This document shows, piece after piece, positions 52,693 through 62,579 of a stretch of 64,000 bases of DNA; position 1 is the stretch's first letter; every line of letters begins with the position of its first letter. Both the position numbers and the translations under genes were made by a program. The stretch is from Nocardioides sp. S-1144 (lineage in GTDB: Bacteria; Actinomycetota; Actinomycetes; Propionibacteriales; Nocardioidaceae), in NCBI RefSeq assembly GCF_005954645.2, contig NZ_CP040695.2, positions 434,001-498,000 on the forward strand. Reading direction: 5' to 3'. A model generated the notes under the pieces. The model saw only the letters and a list, made by a program, of their open reading frames with translations. It was not told the origin of the DNA and did no database searches.

Positions 52693-54398
52693 CCACCCCC
52701 CACCAGCCCCTCGAGCAGCGCGAGACCTACGTCGTCGGGGTCGACTTCGGCACGCTCTCGGGTCGTGCCCTGGTCGTCCGGGTCTCCGACGGCGCCGAGC
52801 TCGGCACCGCGACCCACGACTACCCGCACGGGGTGCTCGAGGACCGGCTGCCGGCGTCCGGCCGCGCGCTGCCGCCCGAGTGGGCCCTGCAGGTGCCGCA
52901 GGACTACCGCGACGTGCTGCGCCACGCCGTGCCCGCCGCCGTCGCGGCCGCCGGCGTCGACCCCGCCGACGTGGTCGGCATCGCCACCGACTTCACCGCC
53001 TGCACGATGGTGCCGACCCTGGCCGACGGCACGCCGCTGAGCGAGGTGCCGGGCCTCGAGGACCGGCCGCACGCCTACGTCAAGCTCTGGAAGCACCACG
53101 CCGCGCAGGCCCAGGCCGACCGGATCAACCGGCTCGCCGAGGAGCGCGGCGAGGCCTGGCTCCCGCGTTACGGCGGCCTGATCTCCTCCGAGTGGGAGTT
53201 CGCCAAGGGCCTGCAGGTCTACGAGGAGGACCGCGACCTCTACGACCGCATGCAGCGCTGGGTCGAGGCCGCGGACTGGATCGTGTGGCAGCTGTGCGGC
53301 ACCTACGTGCGCAACGCCTGCACCGCGGGCTACAAGGGCATCCTCCAGTCGGGGCGCTACCCCGGCCCCGACTACCTCGACGAGCTGGCGCCCGGCTTCT
53401 CCTCCTTCGTGCCCGACAAGCTCGACCAGCCCGTCGGTCAGCTCGGCGAGCGGGCCGGCACGCTGACCGCCGAGGCCGCCGCCTGGACCGGGCTGCCCGC
53501 GGGCATTGCCGTGGCCGTCGGCAACGTCGACGCCCACGTGACCGCGCCGGCCGCCCAGGCCGTCGACGCCGGCCAGATGGTCGCCATCATGGGCACCTCC
53601 ACCTGCCACGTGATGAGCGCCGACGTGCTGCGCGAGGTGCCCGGCATGTGCGGCGTCGTCGACGGCGGCATCGTCGCGGGCAGCTGGGGCTACGAGGCCG
53701 GCCAGTCCGGCGTCGGCGACATCTTCGGGTGGTTCACCCGCACCAGCGTGCCCCCGTCGTACGTCGACGCCGCGGCCGCGGCCGGGGAGTCGGTCCACGA
53801 GCACCTCACCCGGCTCGCCTCGGCGCAGGAGGTCGGCGAGCACGGCCTGGTCGCCCTCGACTGGCACAGCGGCAACCGCTCGGTGCTGGTCGACCACGAG
53901 CTCTCGGGCCTCGTGGTCGGCCAGACGCTGGCCACCCGGCCCGAGGACGTCTACCGCGCGCTGCTCGAGGCCACCGCCTTCGGGACCCGCGTCATCGTCG
54001 AGACCTTCCGCGACAGCGGCGTGCCGGTCGACGAGCTCGTCGTCGCCGGCGGCCTGGCGCGCAACCACCTGCTGATGCAGGTCTACGCCGACGTGACGCG
54101 GCTCCCGCTCTCGCTCATCGACTCCGAGCAGGGACCCGCGCTCGGGTCGGCGATCCACGCGGCGGTCGCGGCCGGCGCCTACCCCGACGTGCCGACCGCC
54201 GCGAAGGCGATGGGCCGGGTCCGCCGCGGCGTCTTCGTGCCCGACGAGGCCCGCGCGCAGCGCTACGACGCGCTCTTCGCCGAGTACGTCGCGCTGCACG
54301 ACCACTTCGGCCGCGGCAACCCGACCATGCGCCGGCTCAAGGCGATCCGCCGCGACGCCGTGCAGGCGCGCCGGGACCGAGAGGTGGCGCGGGCATGA
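52689..54398 (+). CDS. araB: L-ribulokinase
   Basis: The 569-residue FGGY-family kinase has [16 protein letters not shown] (phosphate-1 motif), [41 protein letters not shown] and [17 protein letters not shown]. These are the characteristic AraB segments. It phosphorylates L-ribulose to L-ribulose 5-phosphate with ATP. GTG 52689 overlaps the LacI stop by 4 bases. The length matches the usual 550-570. Confidence 0.95.
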   Translation: MTTPHQPLEQRETYVVGVDFGTLSGRALVVRVSDGAELGTATHDYPHGVLEDRLPASGRALPPEWALQVPQDYRDVLRHAVPAAVAAAGVDPADVVGIATDFTACTMVPTLADGTPLSEVPGLEDRPHAYVKLWKHHAAQAQADRINRLAEERGEAWLPRYGGLISSEWEFAKGLQVYEEDRDLYDRMQRWVEAADWIVWQLCGTYVRNACTAGYKGILQSGRYPGPDYLDELAPGFSSFVPDKLDQPVGQLGERAGTLTAEAAAWTGLPAGIAVAVGNVDAHVTAPAAQAVDAGQMVAIMGTSTCHVMSADVLREVPGMCGVVDGGIVAGSWGYEAGQSGVGDIFGWFTRTSVPPSYVDAAAAAGESVHEHLTRLASAQEVGEHGLVALDWHSGNRSVLVDHELSGLVVGQTLATRPEDVYRALLEATAFGTRVIVETFRDSGVPVDELVVAGGLARNHLLMQVYADVTRLPLSLIDSEQGPALGSAIHAAVAAGAYPDVPTAAKAMGRVRRGVFVPDEARAQRYDALFAEYVALHDHFGRGNPTMRRLKAIRRDAVQARRDREVARA

Positions 54399-55072
54399 CC
54401 GTCGTCGACGACGTGCGGCACGCGATCCTGGCGCTGCGCCAGGAGGTGTGCGACCTGCACGAGCAGCTGACCCGCTACCAGCTGGTGGTGTGGACCGCCG
54501 GCAACGTCTCGGCCCGCGTGCCGGGTCGCGACCTGCTGGTCATCAAGCCCAGCGGCGTGTCCTACGACGACCTCGCCCCCGACAACATGGTGGTGTGCGA
54601 CCTGCACGGCCGCGTGGTCGAGGGCGAGCACGCGCCGTCGTCCGACACCGAGGCCCAGGCCCACGTCTACCGGGAGATGCCCGAGGTCGGCGGCGTCGTC
54701 CACACGCACTCGACCTACGCCACCGCGTGGGCCGCCCGCGGCGAACCCGTCCCGTGCGTGCTGACCATGGGCGCCGACGAGTTCGGGGGCGAGATCCCGG
54801 TCGGGCCGTTCGCGGTCATCGGCGACGACTCCATCGGGCGCGGCATCGTCGAGACCCTCCGCGGGAGCCGCTCGCCGGCCGTGCTGATGCGCAACCACGG
54901 CGTCTTCACCGTCGGCGCCACGGCGCGGGCCGCGGTCAAGGCCGCCGTCATGTGCGAGGACGTCGCCCGCACCGTGCACGTCTCGCGCCAGCTCGGCGTG
55001 CCCGTGCCCATCGAGCAGCACCACGTCGACGCCCTGTTCGACCGGTACCAGAACGTCTACGGCCAGCGCTGA
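54395..55072 (+). CDS. araD: L-ribulose-5-phosphate 4-epimerase
   Basis: The 225-residue class II aldolase-fold enzyme has [43 protein letters not shown] (zinc His pair) and [10 protein letters not shown]. It converts L-ribulose 5-phosphate to D-xylulose 5-phosphate, the entry to the pentose phosphate pathway. ATG 54395 overlaps araB by 4 bases. An E. coli AraD has about 231 residues. Confidence 0.95.
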   Translation: MTVVDDVRHAILALRQEVCDLHEQLTRYQLVVWTAGNVSARVPGRDLLVIKPSGVSYDDLAPDNMVVCDLHGRVVEGEHAPSSDTEAQAHVYREMPEVGGVVHTHSTYATAWAARGEPVPCVLTMGADEFGGEIPVGPFAVIGDDSIGRGIVETLRGSRSPAVLMRNHGVFTVGATARAAVKAAVMCEDVARTVHVSRQLGVPVPIEQHHVDALFDRYQNVYGQR

Positions 55073-55113
55073 GCGCGCCGGCACCCCCCCGTCCGTCCCC
55101 AGAGAAGGCACCC

Positions 55114-56631
55114 ATGACCGTCAACGACACCCCCGCCCCCGAGGTCTGGTTCCTCACCGGGAGCCAGGCCCTCTACGGACCCGAGACCCTCGACCAGGTC
55201 GCTGCGCAGTCCCAGGGCATCGTGGACCGCCTCGCCGAGCAGCTCGGCGCGGCCCTGCCGGTGCGGGTGGTCTGGAAGCCGGTCCTGCTCGACGCCACCT
55301 CGATCCACCGCCAGATGCTCGAGGCCAACGCGGCCCCCGGGTGCGTCGGCGTCATCGCCTGGATGCACACCTTCTCCCCGGCCAAGATGTGGATCGCCGG
55401 CCTCGACGCGCTGCGCAAGCCGCTGCTCCACCTGCACACCCAGGCCGGGATCGCGCTCCCGTGGGAGTCGATCGACATGGACTTCATGAACCTCAACCAG
55501 GCCGCCCACGGCGACCGGGAGTTCGGCTACATCCAGTCGCGGATCGGCATCGCCCGCAAGACCGTCGCCGGGCACGTGGACTCGCCGGTGGTGGCGCGCC
55601 GCGTGGGCGACTGGGTGCGGGCCTCCCTCGGCCGCCACGAGCTGAGCTCGCTGCGCCTGGCGCGGTTCGGCGACAACATGCGCGACGTCGCCGTCACCGA
55701 GGGCGACAAGGTCGAGGCGCAGCTGCGCTTCGGCGTCTCGGTCAACACCTACGGCGTCAACGACCTCGTCGCCGTGGTCGACGCGGTCGCCGACGACGAC
55801 GTCGACAAGCTCTGCACCGAGTACGCCGACACCTACCGGGTCACCCCCGACCTGTTGCGCGGCGGCGAGCGGCACCAGTCGCTGCGCGAGGGCGCCCGGA
55901 TCGAGCTGGGCCTGCGCGCCTTCCTCACCGACGGTCGCTTCGGCGCGTTCACCACCAACTTCGAGGACCTCGGTGGCCTGCGCCAGCTGCCCGGCCTGGC
56001 CGTGCAGCGGCTGATGGCCGACGGCTACGGCTTCGGCGGCGAGGGGGACTGGAAGACCTCGGTGCTCCTGCGGGCCGTCAAGACGATGGCCGCCGGCCTC
56101 CCCGGCGGCACCTCGTTCATGGAGGACTACACCTACCACCTGGTCCCGGGGGAGGAGAAGATCCTCGGCGCCCACATGCTCGAGGTCTGCCCCACCCTCA
56201 CGACCCGCACCGCCTCGCTCGAGTGCCACCCACTCGGGATCGGGGGCCGCGAGGACCCCGTCCGCCTGCGCTTCACCGCCGACCCCGGTCCCGCCGTGGT
56301 CGCCGGGCTCTCCGACCTCGGCGACCGGTTCCGGCTCACCGTGAACGAGATCGACGTGGTGGAGCCCGACGCGGCGCTGCCCCGCCTGCCGGTCGCCTGC
56401 GCGGTCTGGGAGCCGCGCCCGTCGCTGTCGACGTCCGCCGAGTCGTGGCTGATGGCCGGGGCGCCCCACCACACCGTGCTGTCGCGGGCGGTCGGGGTCG
56501 AGGTGCTCGAGGACTTCGCCGACATGACGGAGACCGAGATCATGACGATCGGCGCCGACACCACGCCGCGGTCCTTCCAGCGCGAGCTGCGCTGGAACGC
56601 CGCGTACCACCGGCTCGCCGCCCGGCTCTGA
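55114..56631 (+). CDS. araA: L-arabinose isomerase
   Basis: The 505-residue enzyme has [19 protein letters not shown] at the N-terminus, [56 protein letters not shown] (metal-binding Glu), GAHMLEVCP and GAPHHTVLS (metal-binding His). It isomerises L-arabinose to L-ribulose. The gap after araD is 41 bases with AGAGAAGG before ATG 55114. The length equals that of the characterised enzymes. Confidence 0.96.
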   Translation: MTVNDTPAPEVWFLTGSQALYGPETLDQVAAQSQGIVDRLAEQLGAALPVRVVWKPVLLDATSIHRQMLEANAAPGCVGVIAWMHTFSPAKMWIAGLDALRKPLLHLHTQAGIALPWESIDMDFMNLNQAAHGDREFGYIQSRIGIARKTVAGHVDSPVVARRVGDWVRASLGRHELSSLRLARFGDNMRDVAVTEGDKVEAQLRFGVSVNTYGVNDLVAVVDAVADDDVDKLCTEYADTYRVTPDLLRGGERHQSLREGARIELGLRAFLTDGRFGAFTTNFEDLGGLRQLPGLAVQRLMADGYGFGGEGDWKTSVLLRAVKTMAAGLPGGTSFMEDYTYHLVPGEEKILGAHMLEVCPTLTTRTASLECHPLGIGGREDPVRLRFTADPGPAVVAGLSDLGDRFRLTVNEIDVVEPDAALPRLPVACAVWEPRPSLSTSAESWLMAGAPHHTVLSRAVGVEVLEDFADMTETEIMTIGADTTPRSFQRELRWNAAYHRLAARL

Positions 56632-56634
56632 CCT

Positions 56635-56659
56635 CCGCGCCCCCGCCCGGGGGCGCGGA
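56635..56659 (+). terminator. Terminator of the arabinose operon
   Basis: TCCGCGCCCC (56635-56644) pairs with GGGGCGCGGA (56650-56659) around a 5-base loop, 4 bases after the araA stop. Confidence 0.85.
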
Positions 56660-56702
56660 CGTCGGGCGCACCTGCCGCCGGGGAGGGCCTACCGTTCCCG
56701 GG

Positions 56703-57731
56703 GTGAGCAGCCCCGTGCCGACCGGCGCCCCCGGCCCGGCTCGGGTGGTGGCGTGGTGGGACACCCGCCAGGTGCCGCTCTACCTCGCGGCGATCGGCGT
56801 CGGCGTCCTGGCCGGGCTCGCCGCGCCGTCGGCGGCACCGATGCTCGAGCGCGCCATCAACCCGGTGCTGGCGCTGCTGCTGTTCGCGACCTTCCTCGCG
56901 GTCCCGCTGACCGAGGTCGCGAGCGGGTTCCGCGACGTGCGGTTCCTCGCGACCGTGATGGTGGCCAACTTCGTGGTGGTGCCGCCGCTCGCCCTCGGGC
57001 TGTCACGGTTCGTCGCCGACGACCGGGGGCTGGTGGTCGGGGTCCTGCTGGTCCTGCTCACGCCCTGCGTCGACTACGTCATCGTCTTCACCGGGCTCGC
57101 CGGCGGGGCGCGGGCGAGGCTGCTCGCCGCCGCACCGCTGCTGATGCTGGCCCAGATCCTGCTGCTCCCCGGCTACCTCTACCTCTTCGCCGGCACCGAG
57201 GTGCTCGACGTCGTCGAGGTCGCCCCGTTCGTCGAGGCGTTCGTCGTGCTCGTCGTGGCGCCGCTGGGTGCGGCCGCGGTCGTGCAGGCCCTCGCGCGGC
57301 GCCACCGGGCGGGGCGCGCGGTCGAGGTGGCGCTCGCCGCGGCGATGGTGCCCCTGATGATGGCGACCCTCGCCGTCGTCATCGGCTCGCAGGTCGCCGA
57401 GGTCGGCGCGGAGGCGGTGCGGCTGCTCCGCCTGGTGCCCCTCTACGCCGCGTGGGTCGTCCTGGCCGTCGCGGCCGGCCTGCTCGTCAGCCGGGTCGCG
57501 CGGCTCGACGTCCCCGCGACCCGGGCGGCGACGTTCTCGGTGACGACGCGCAACTCGCTGGTCGTGCTGCCGCTGGCCCTCGCGCTGCCGGAGGCCCTGG
57601 CGATCGCACCCCTGGCCGTCGTCACCCAGACGATGGTCGAGCTCGTCGCGATGGTGGTCCTGGTCCGGGTGCTGCCCCGTCTCACGCCGGCGGGACCGGC
57701 CCGCACGGGGGACCGTCCGGCCCCCGACTGA
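56703..57731 (+). CDS. BASS-family transporter (bile acid:Na+/arsenite ACR3-like)
   Basis: The 342-residue protein from GTG 56703 has nine to ten membrane helices and the BASS-superfamily core (NPVLALLLFATFLAVPL, LTPCVDYVIVFTGLAGG). Its C-terminal half, FSVTTRNSLVVLPLALALP and QTMVELVAMVVLVRVLP, is typical of the actinobacterial members annotated as arsenic-resistance proteins. An arsR or arsC gene is not adjacent, so the substrate is open. The conserved Cys of ACR3 appears as TPCVDY. Confidence 0.8.
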   Translation: MSSPVPTGAPGPARVVAWWDTRQVPLYLAAIGVGVLAGLAAPSAAPMLERAINPVLALLLFATFLAVPLTEVASGFRDVRFLATVMVANFVVVPPLALGLSRFVADDRGLVVGVLLVLLTPCVDYVIVFTGLAGGARARLLAAAPLLMLAQILLLPGYLYLFAGTEVLDVVEVAPFVEAFVVLVVAPLGAAAVVQALARRHRAGRAVEVALAAAMVPLMMATLAVVIGSQVAEVGAEAVRLLRLVPLYAAWVVLAVAAGLLVSRVARLDVPATRAATFSVTTRNSLVVLPLALALPEALAIAPLAVVTQTMVELVAMVVLVRVLPRLTPAGPARTGDRPAPD

Positions 57732-57749
57732 CGCGCCGGCCCGGACGTG

Positions 57750-57784
57750 CCCGTCCCCCGGCGTCTCGGACGCCGGGGGACGGG
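57750..57784. terminator. Terminator between convergent transporter and fasciclin genes
   Basis: CGTCCCCCGGCGTC (57752-57765) pairs with GACGCCGGGGGACG (57769-57782), extended by two further base pairs on each side, with a 3-base loop. Confidence 0.85.
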
Positions 57785-57871
57785 ACGTGCGGGTCACGAC
57801 GGTCACGACGCGGGCGGCGTCGTGCGTGTCGTGCCGGTGCGGGGCGCCCGGTCAGGCGGCCCCGCGACGGG

Positions 57872-58510
57872 TCACAGGTCGGCGGGACGCAGGACGCGGG
57901 TGATGCCGTGGGCGACCTGGCGGTTGCCGCGGTTGATGTCGAGGGCGGCCGGGATGACCCGCGCGTTGATGTCGTTCGGGTCGTTGTCCTCGAGGCGGAT
58001 GTCGCCCTCGTGGTTGATCCGGACCGTGACGCTGCCACCGGAGGCCGTCTCGACGGCGGTGCCGCGGGCCGCGACGACCTTCTCCGACACGAGCGTCTTG
58101 CCGGCCACCACGTGGTAGAGCAGGACAGACTCGACGGTGTCGATGCCCAGGCCGGCGACGGCCTGGAAGGTCTTGCCCTCCGAGCCGGGCTTCGAGCCGA
58201 CGAGGTCGCCGACGAGGCGACGGAAGGCGCGGTCGGTGGGGATGAAGGCGGTGGCGCGCTTGCCACCCTGGGTCAGGAGCTTGACGGCGCTGCCCGGCTT
58301 GGCGTCGAGCACGGCCAGGACGGCGGCCTCGGTGATGTCGAAGTCGTCCCAGTTCTTGTCGAAGGACGTGCCGTCGGCCGCCAGGACCTTCGCGAGGCTG
58401 CGCTTGCCCTGGGCGGCCTGCGCGGCCTCGGCCGGGACGGACGCGAGGACGGCGGACGAGGCGACGGCGGCCGCGACGACGGCGGTGGCGGTGCGGTTCA
58501 GCTTCTTCAT
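57872..58510 (-). CDS. Secreted fasciclin (FAS1)-domain protein
   Basis: The 212-residue protein has a signal peptide (1-33) and one FAS1 domain (about 37-210). The conserved blocks are TAFIPTDRAFRRL (H1) and LLYHVVAGKTLVSEKV, and it ends NRQVAHGITRVLRP (H2-like). Single-FAS1 exoproteins of this type (MPT70/MPT83 in Mycobacterium) act as adhesins. It lies 43 bases downstream of an RskA-like anti-sigma gene on the same strand, with no room for a promoter, so it is cotranscribed with the sigma module. Confidence 0.92.
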   Translation of the reverse strand: MKKLNRTATAVVAAAVASSAVLASVPAEAAQAAQGKRSLAKVLAADGTSFDKNWDDFDITEAAVLAVLDAKPGSAVKLLTQGGKRATAFIPTDRAFRRLVGDLVGSKPGSEGKTFQAVAGLGIDTVESVLLYHVVAGKTLVSEKVVAARGTAVETASGGSVTVRINHEGDIRLEDNDPNDINARVIPAALDINRGNRQVAHGITRVLRPADL

Positions 58511-58553
58511 GGTGACTTCTCCTGCTGGTTGGGTGGGTGGGTTGGTGGGGGGC

Positions 58554-59258
58554 CTAGTAGCTGCCGCGCAGGACCGAGGTCGCGGCGTGCTGGGGATCGC
58601 CGTCGTCGGCCTCGAGGCTGACGTCGACCGCGGAGTAGGCGGTGAGCAGGTCGTCGTCGACCTGGAACCGCGAGGTGCCGCCGGACAGGGGTCCGAGGGC
58701 GAGCATCTTGTTGGTGTCGGGGTCGAGCAGCCAGGCCTGGTAGAACTCGCCCCCGCCGGCGACGGGCAGCCCGTCGGTGACGATGGTCAGCTCGGCGGTC
58801 CGGCCGTCACGCCTGATCCGGGCCTCGCCCGGCACCGCGTTGGTGGCCGCGTCGGTGATCGGGGCGAGGGAGACGACGCGCGCCGTGGGCACGCCCGGGT
58901 CGGACCGTCCCACGGTGAGCGCGACCACCGATCCCACCGCCACGACCAGGACGACGACGGCCGCCGCGAGCAGCGCGCGCGGCGAGGTGCGCCGGAGCCA
59001 GGAGGCGTCGCGGGGCGCGGGCGCCGGGAGCGTCGGGGCCGGGAGCGCGGGCTCCCCGAGGGGGCGGCCGGCGGCCTCCTCGGTGCGTGCGGAACGGGCC
59101 AGCAGGGCGTGCCCGACGACGGTGTCGACGAGGTCGCCACGGCACTCGGTGCACGTGGCGAGGTGGTCGCTGGCGTCGAGCACCTCCGCGGTGCCGAGCT
59201 CACCCCGCACGAGGCCGACGAGGTCCGCGTGGCCCTCGCTCTCAGACAGATCGGTCAT
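58554..59258 (-). CDS. RskA-type membrane anti-sigma factor
   Basis: The 234-residue protein has an N-terminal zinc-associated anti-sigma motif His32-x3-Cys36-x2-Cys39 (HLATCTECR). A Pro/Ala-rich linker, a membrane helix (about 94-115) and an extracellular RskA-C domain (about 125-232: LTIVTDGLPVAGGGEFYQAW) follow. It should sequester the upstream sigma factor until regulated proteolysis. Its start overlaps the sigma gene by 17 bases. Confidence 0.92.
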   Translation of the reverse strand: MTDLSESEGHADLVGLVRGELGTAEVLDASDHLATCTECRGDLVDTVVGHALLARSARTEEAAGRPLGEPALPAPTLPAPAPRDASWLRRTSPRALLAAAVVVLVVAVGSVVALTVGRSDPGVPTARVVSLAPITDAATNAVPGEARIRRDGRTAELTIVTDGLPVAGGGEFYQAWLLDPDTNKMLALGPLSGGTSRFQVDDDLLTAYSAVDVSLEADDGDPQHAATSVLRGSY

Positions 59259-59799
59259 CGCGCACTCCTTCGTCTCGCAGCTGCCGCAGGATCCCCGCGA
59301 GCCGGCGCGTGCCCCGCGCCGCCCGCGCCTTCACGGTCCCCAGGGGGAGCTGGAGGCGGGCGGCGATCTCGGGCTGGCTGAGGTCGCCGAAGTAGGCCTG
59401 CTCGAGGACCACGCGCTCGTGGTCGGGCAGCTGGTGCAGCGCGGCCCGCACCTCGGCGGCGTCGGCGTGCCGCTCCAGGGTCTCGCGCCCGTCCTCGCCG
59501 ACCAGGTCGCGCAGCGTGTCGACGTCGACCACGGAGTGCCGGCGCTGGCGCAGGCAGTCCACCGCCCGTCGGTGCGCGATGGTGAACAGCCAGCTCTCGA
59601 AGCGGCGCGACGGGTCGTACCGCTTGGCGGACCCCCACACCTCGATGAACGTGCGCTGCAGGGTGTCCTCGGCCTCGTCCGGCCCGACGAAGCGGCGCAG
59701 GTACGACAGCAGGCTCGGGCCGTAGACGGCGTAGGCGTCCTCCAACGCCTGCTCGTCACCGCCCGCCAGCCGCGCGCCGATGCTGCTGCCACCCTCCAT
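59242..59799 (-). CDS. ECF sigma factor, SigK-like
   Basis: The 185-residue sigma factor from ATG 59799 has region 2 (YGPSLLSYLRRFVGPDE, DTLQRTFIEVWGSA) and region 4 (LPDHERVVLEQAYFGDLSQ, QPEIAARLQLPLGTVKAR). The operon sigma, RskA-type anti-sigma, fasciclin protein matches the SigK-RskA-MPT70/83 arrangement of Mycobacterium. It probably drives its own operon. Upstream, a 9-bp direct repeat at 59843-59861 lies in the presumed promoter region. Confidence 0.9.
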   Translation of the reverse strand: MEGGSSIGARLAGGDEQALEDAYAVYGPSLLSYLRRFVGPDEAEDTLQRTFIEVWGSAKRYDPSRRFESWLFTIAHRRAVDCLRQRRHSVVDVDTLRDLVGEDGRETLERHADAAEVRAALHQLPDHERVVLEQAYFGDLSQPEIAARLQLPLGTVKARAARGTRRLAGILRQLRDEGVRDDRSV

Positions 59800-59842
59800 G
59801 ACCTGTACTTCGTCGGCCGGACGCGATCGGTTGCCGATCCCG

Positions 59843-59861
59843 GAAACTTGTTGAAACTTGT
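59843..59861. repeat. Direct repeat GAAACTTGT x2 upstream of the sigma gene
   Basis: GAAACTTGT at 59843-59851 and 59853-59861, offset by 10 bp, about 45 bases before the sigma-factor start. It may contribute to an ECF promoter or bind a regulator; no known operator matches. Confidence 0.4.
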
Positions 59862-59901
59862 CCGAGCGACCGCCGACGGAGTGACTGCACCCCGTCCGCT
59901 G

Positions 59902-59918
59902 TTGCATATCGCTTGCAA
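59902..59918. promoter_or_regulatory. Nur (nickel-responsive Fur-family) box
   Basis: TTGCAT-ATCGC-TTGCAA fits the Nur operator tTGCaa-N5-ttGCAA known from Streptomyces and is also an inverted repeat TTGCA-N7-TGCAA. It abuts a -10-like TAAGGT at 59919-59924, 42 bases before the start of a NikA-like gene, so bound Nur would block the promoter. Confidence 0.7.
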
Positions 59919-59959
59919 TAAGGTGGGCGGGTCCCGTCCCCCACCGATCGGCAGCCCCC

Positions 59960-61585
59960 GTGCCCCGTCCTGCCCCCGCCCTGCGCGCCGGCGCCGTGCT
60001 GACGGGCTCCGTGCTCGTGGGCTCCCTGATGACCGCCTGCGGTGGTGACACCGCGTCGCCGTCGCGCACCGGGGCCGACGGCGTCCCGACCGAGCTGCGG
60101 CTGGCGATCGGCGGCGAGCCCGACGACGGCTTCGACCCGACCCTGGGCTGGGGCCGGTACGGCTCGCCCCTGTTCCAGTCGACGTTGCTCACCCGCGGGG
60201 CCGACCTGTCGATCACGACCGACCTCGCCACGGCGTACGAGGTCAGCGACGACGGCCTGACCTGGACCGTCGACCTGCGCGACGACGCGAGGTTCACCGA
60301 CGGGCGACCCGTGACGGCCGCCGACGTCGCGTACACGTTCAGCACCGCGGCGGAGCAGGGTGGGCTGACCGACGTCACCGCGCTCGACGAGGCGGTCGTG
60401 GTCGACGAGGACACCGTCGAGCTCCGGCTCGACCGTCCGCGCAGCACGTTCGTCAACCGCCTGGTCTCGCTCGGCATCGTCCCGGAGCACGCGCACGACG
60501 AGGACTACGCGACCGCGCCGGTCGGCTCCGGACCCTACGAGCTCGTGTCGTGGCAGCGCGGCCAGCAGCTGGTGGTGCAGCGCAACGACGACTACTACGG
60601 CCAGCGGCCGCAGTTCGAGCGCCTGGTCCTGGTGTTCACCGCCGAGGACGCCTCGCTGGCCGCGGCGAGGGTGGGCGAGGTGCAGGTCGCGGCGGTGGCC
60701 TCGCCGCTGGCGACCCAGGACGTCGACGGCATGCGGATCGAGGCGGTGACCTCGCTCGACAACCGCGGCATCTCCTTCCCGACCGTGCCCGACGAGGGCG
60801 CGGACGACGACGGGGCGCCGATCGGCAACGACGTCACCGCCGACCCGGCGATCCGGCGGGCGGTCAACCTCGCCGTCGACCGGCAGGGCCTCGTCGACGG
60901 CATCCTCGAGGGGTACGGCTCACCGGCGAGCGGCCCGGTCGACGGCGCGCCCTGGTTCGAGCCGGCCTCGGCGATCACCGACGACGACGTGCCCGGGGCC
61001 GAGGCGCTCCTGGAGGACGCCGGGTGGGTCGACGCCGACGGCGACGGCGTCCGCGAGAAGGACGGGACGACGGCCTCCTTCGCCCTGCTCTACCCGGCCG
61101 AGGACTCCCTGCGGCAGGGCCTCGCGCTCGCCGTCGCGGACATGGTGGCGCCGGCCGGCGTCGAGATCCGCGCCGAGGGGGTGTCCTGGGAGGAGATCGA
61201 CCGGCGCCTGCACGCCGACGCCGTCATGTTCGGCTGGGGCAGCCACGACCCGATCGAGATGTACAACCTGTACCACTCCTCGCTGGCCGGGGTGGAGTAC
61301 CACAACCCCGGCTACTACTCCTCCGCCGAGGTCGACGCCCGGCTCGACGAGGCGCTCACCGCGACCGACCCGGACGTCGCCGAGGCGGCCTGGCGCGCGG
61401 CCCAGCTCGACGCCGACGGCACCGGCTTCGCCGCGGGGGCCGACGCCGCGTGGGCCTGGCTGGTGAACGTCGAGCACACCTACTACGTCGACGACTGCCT
61501 CGACCTCGGTCCGCCGCTGGTCGAGCCGCACGGCCACGGCTACCCGATCACCGCCGGTGTGACCGGGTGGACCTGGACCTGCTGA
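59960..61585 (+). CDS. NikA-type ABC substrate-binding lipoprotein (probable nickel uptake)
   Basis: The 541-residue SBP-5-family protein starts at GTG 59960 with a lipobox LMTAC (Cys27). The opening is ELRLAIGGEPDDGFDP, with FTDGRPVTAADVAYTF, APVGSGPYELVSWQRG and RNDDYYG. The C-terminal EPHGHGYPITAGVTGW is the end found in the NikA/CntA nickel group. The Nur-like box upstream and the following two permeases and ATPase support nickel, possibly as a chelate. Confidence 0.8.
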   Translation: MPRPAPALRAGAVLTGSVLVGSLMTACGGDTASPSRTGADGVPTELRLAIGGEPDDGFDPTLGWGRYGSPLFQSTLLTRGADLSITTDLATAYEVSDDGLTWTVDLRDDARFTDGRPVTAADVAYTFSTAAEQGGLTDVTALDEAVVVDEDTVELRLDRPRSTFVNRLVSLGIVPEHAHDEDYATAPVGSGPYELVSWQRGQQLVVQRNDDYYGQRPQFERLVLVFTAEDASLAAARVGEVQVAAVASPLATQDVDGMRIEAVTSLDNRGISFPTVPDEGADDDGAPIGNDVTADPAIRRAVNLAVDRQGLVDGILEGYGSPASGPVDGAPWFEPASAITDDDVPGAEALLEDAGWVDADGDGVREKDGTTASFALLYPAEDSLRQGLALAVADMVAPAGVEIRAEGVSWEEIDRRLHADAVMFGWGSHDPIEMYNLYHSSLAGVEYHNPGYYSSAEVDARLDEALTATDPDVAEAAWRAAQLDADGTGFAAGADAAWAWLVNVEHTYYVDDCLDLGPPLVEPHGHGYPITAGVTGWTWTC

Positions 61586-61586
61586 G

Positions 61587-62579
61587 GTGGCCGCCGGCGT
61601 GACCCCGCGCGGCGTGGCGCTGCGGGCGCTGCGGCTGGTCAGCCTGCTGGTCGCCGTGGCGGTCGGGGCCCTGCTGCTGGTGTCGGCCTCGCCGGTCGAC
61701 CCCGTGCGGGCCTACGTCGGTGCCGACGTCGCCGCGCTCGGGCCCGAGCAGCGCGCCCTCGTCGAGGAGCGGTGGGGGCTCGGCGAGCCGCCGCTGCAAC
61801 GCTTCCTCGCCTGGGCCGGCAACCTGCTCCGGGGGAATCTCGGTGAGTCCCAGGTCTACGGCGAGCCGGTCACCACCGTGCTGCTCGACCGGGCCGCCGC
61901 CAGCCTGTCGCTGATGGCCGCGGCGTGGCTGGTCTCCGGGGTGCTCGGCTTCGGCCTCGGGCTGTGGGCCGGCGTGCGCCGCGGCCGGGTGGCCGACCGG
62001 GTGCTGACCTGGTGGGCCTACACGCTGGCCTCGGCGCCGACGTTCTGGGTGGGCCTGCTGCTCCTGTACGTCTTCTCGGTGTCGCTGGGGTGGACGCCGG
62101 TGTGCTGCGCCGCGCCGATCGGCACGCTGCCGGGGGAGGCCGGCCTGCTCGAGCGGCTGCACCACCTGGTGCTGCCCGCGCTGACGCTCAGCGTCGTCGG
62201 GGTCTCCCCGGTGCTGCTGCACACGCGCCAGGCGGCGATCGAGGCGATGGACAGCGACTACGTGACCTTCGCCCGGGCCCAGGGCGAGCGCCTGCCCGGG
62301 CTGGTGCTGCACCGGGTGGCCCGCAACGCCGCCGCCCCGGCCCTGGTGCTCCAGCTCGCCTCGATCGGCGAGCTGTTCGGCGGGTCGCTGCTGGCCGAGC
62401 AGGTCTTCACCTACCCGGGCCTCGGCGAGGCGACGACCCAGGCCGCGCTCCGGCAGGACGTCCCGCTGCTGATGGGCATCGCCCTGGCCACCGCGCTGAT
62501 CGTCTTCGCCGGCAACGCCGCGGGCGTGCTCGCCCACCGGTGGGTCGACCCGCGCACCCGGACCGCGGTGGCGGCGTGA
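61587..62579 (+). CDS. NikB-type ABC transporter permease
   Basis: The 330-residue inner-membrane permease follows the binding-protein stop by 1 base (GTG 61587, alternative GTG 61599). About six helices are visible, with WGLGEPPLQRFLAWAGNLLRG near the first loop, and the DppB/NikB EAA motif region ATFARAQGERLPGLVLHRV is represented as VTFARAQGERL. Cys-Cys in TPVCCAAPIG is unusual and could bind metal. It pairs with the NikC-like protein. Confidence 0.85.
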   Translation: MAAGVTPRGVALRALRLVSLLVAVAVGALLLVSASPVDPVRAYVGADVAALGPEQRALVEERWGLGEPPLQRFLAWAGNLLRGNLGESQVYGEPVTTVLLDRAAASLSLMAAAWLVSGVLGFGLGLWAGVRRGRVADRVLTWWAYTLASAPTFWVGLLLLYVFSVSLGWTPVCCAAPIGTLPGEAGLLERLHHLVLPALTLSVVGVSPVLLHTRQAAIEAMDSDYVTFARAQGERLPGLVLHRVARNAAAPALVLQLASIGELFGGSLLAEQVFTYPGLGEATTQAALRQDVPLLMGIALATALIVFAGNAAGVLAHRWVDPRTRTAVAA

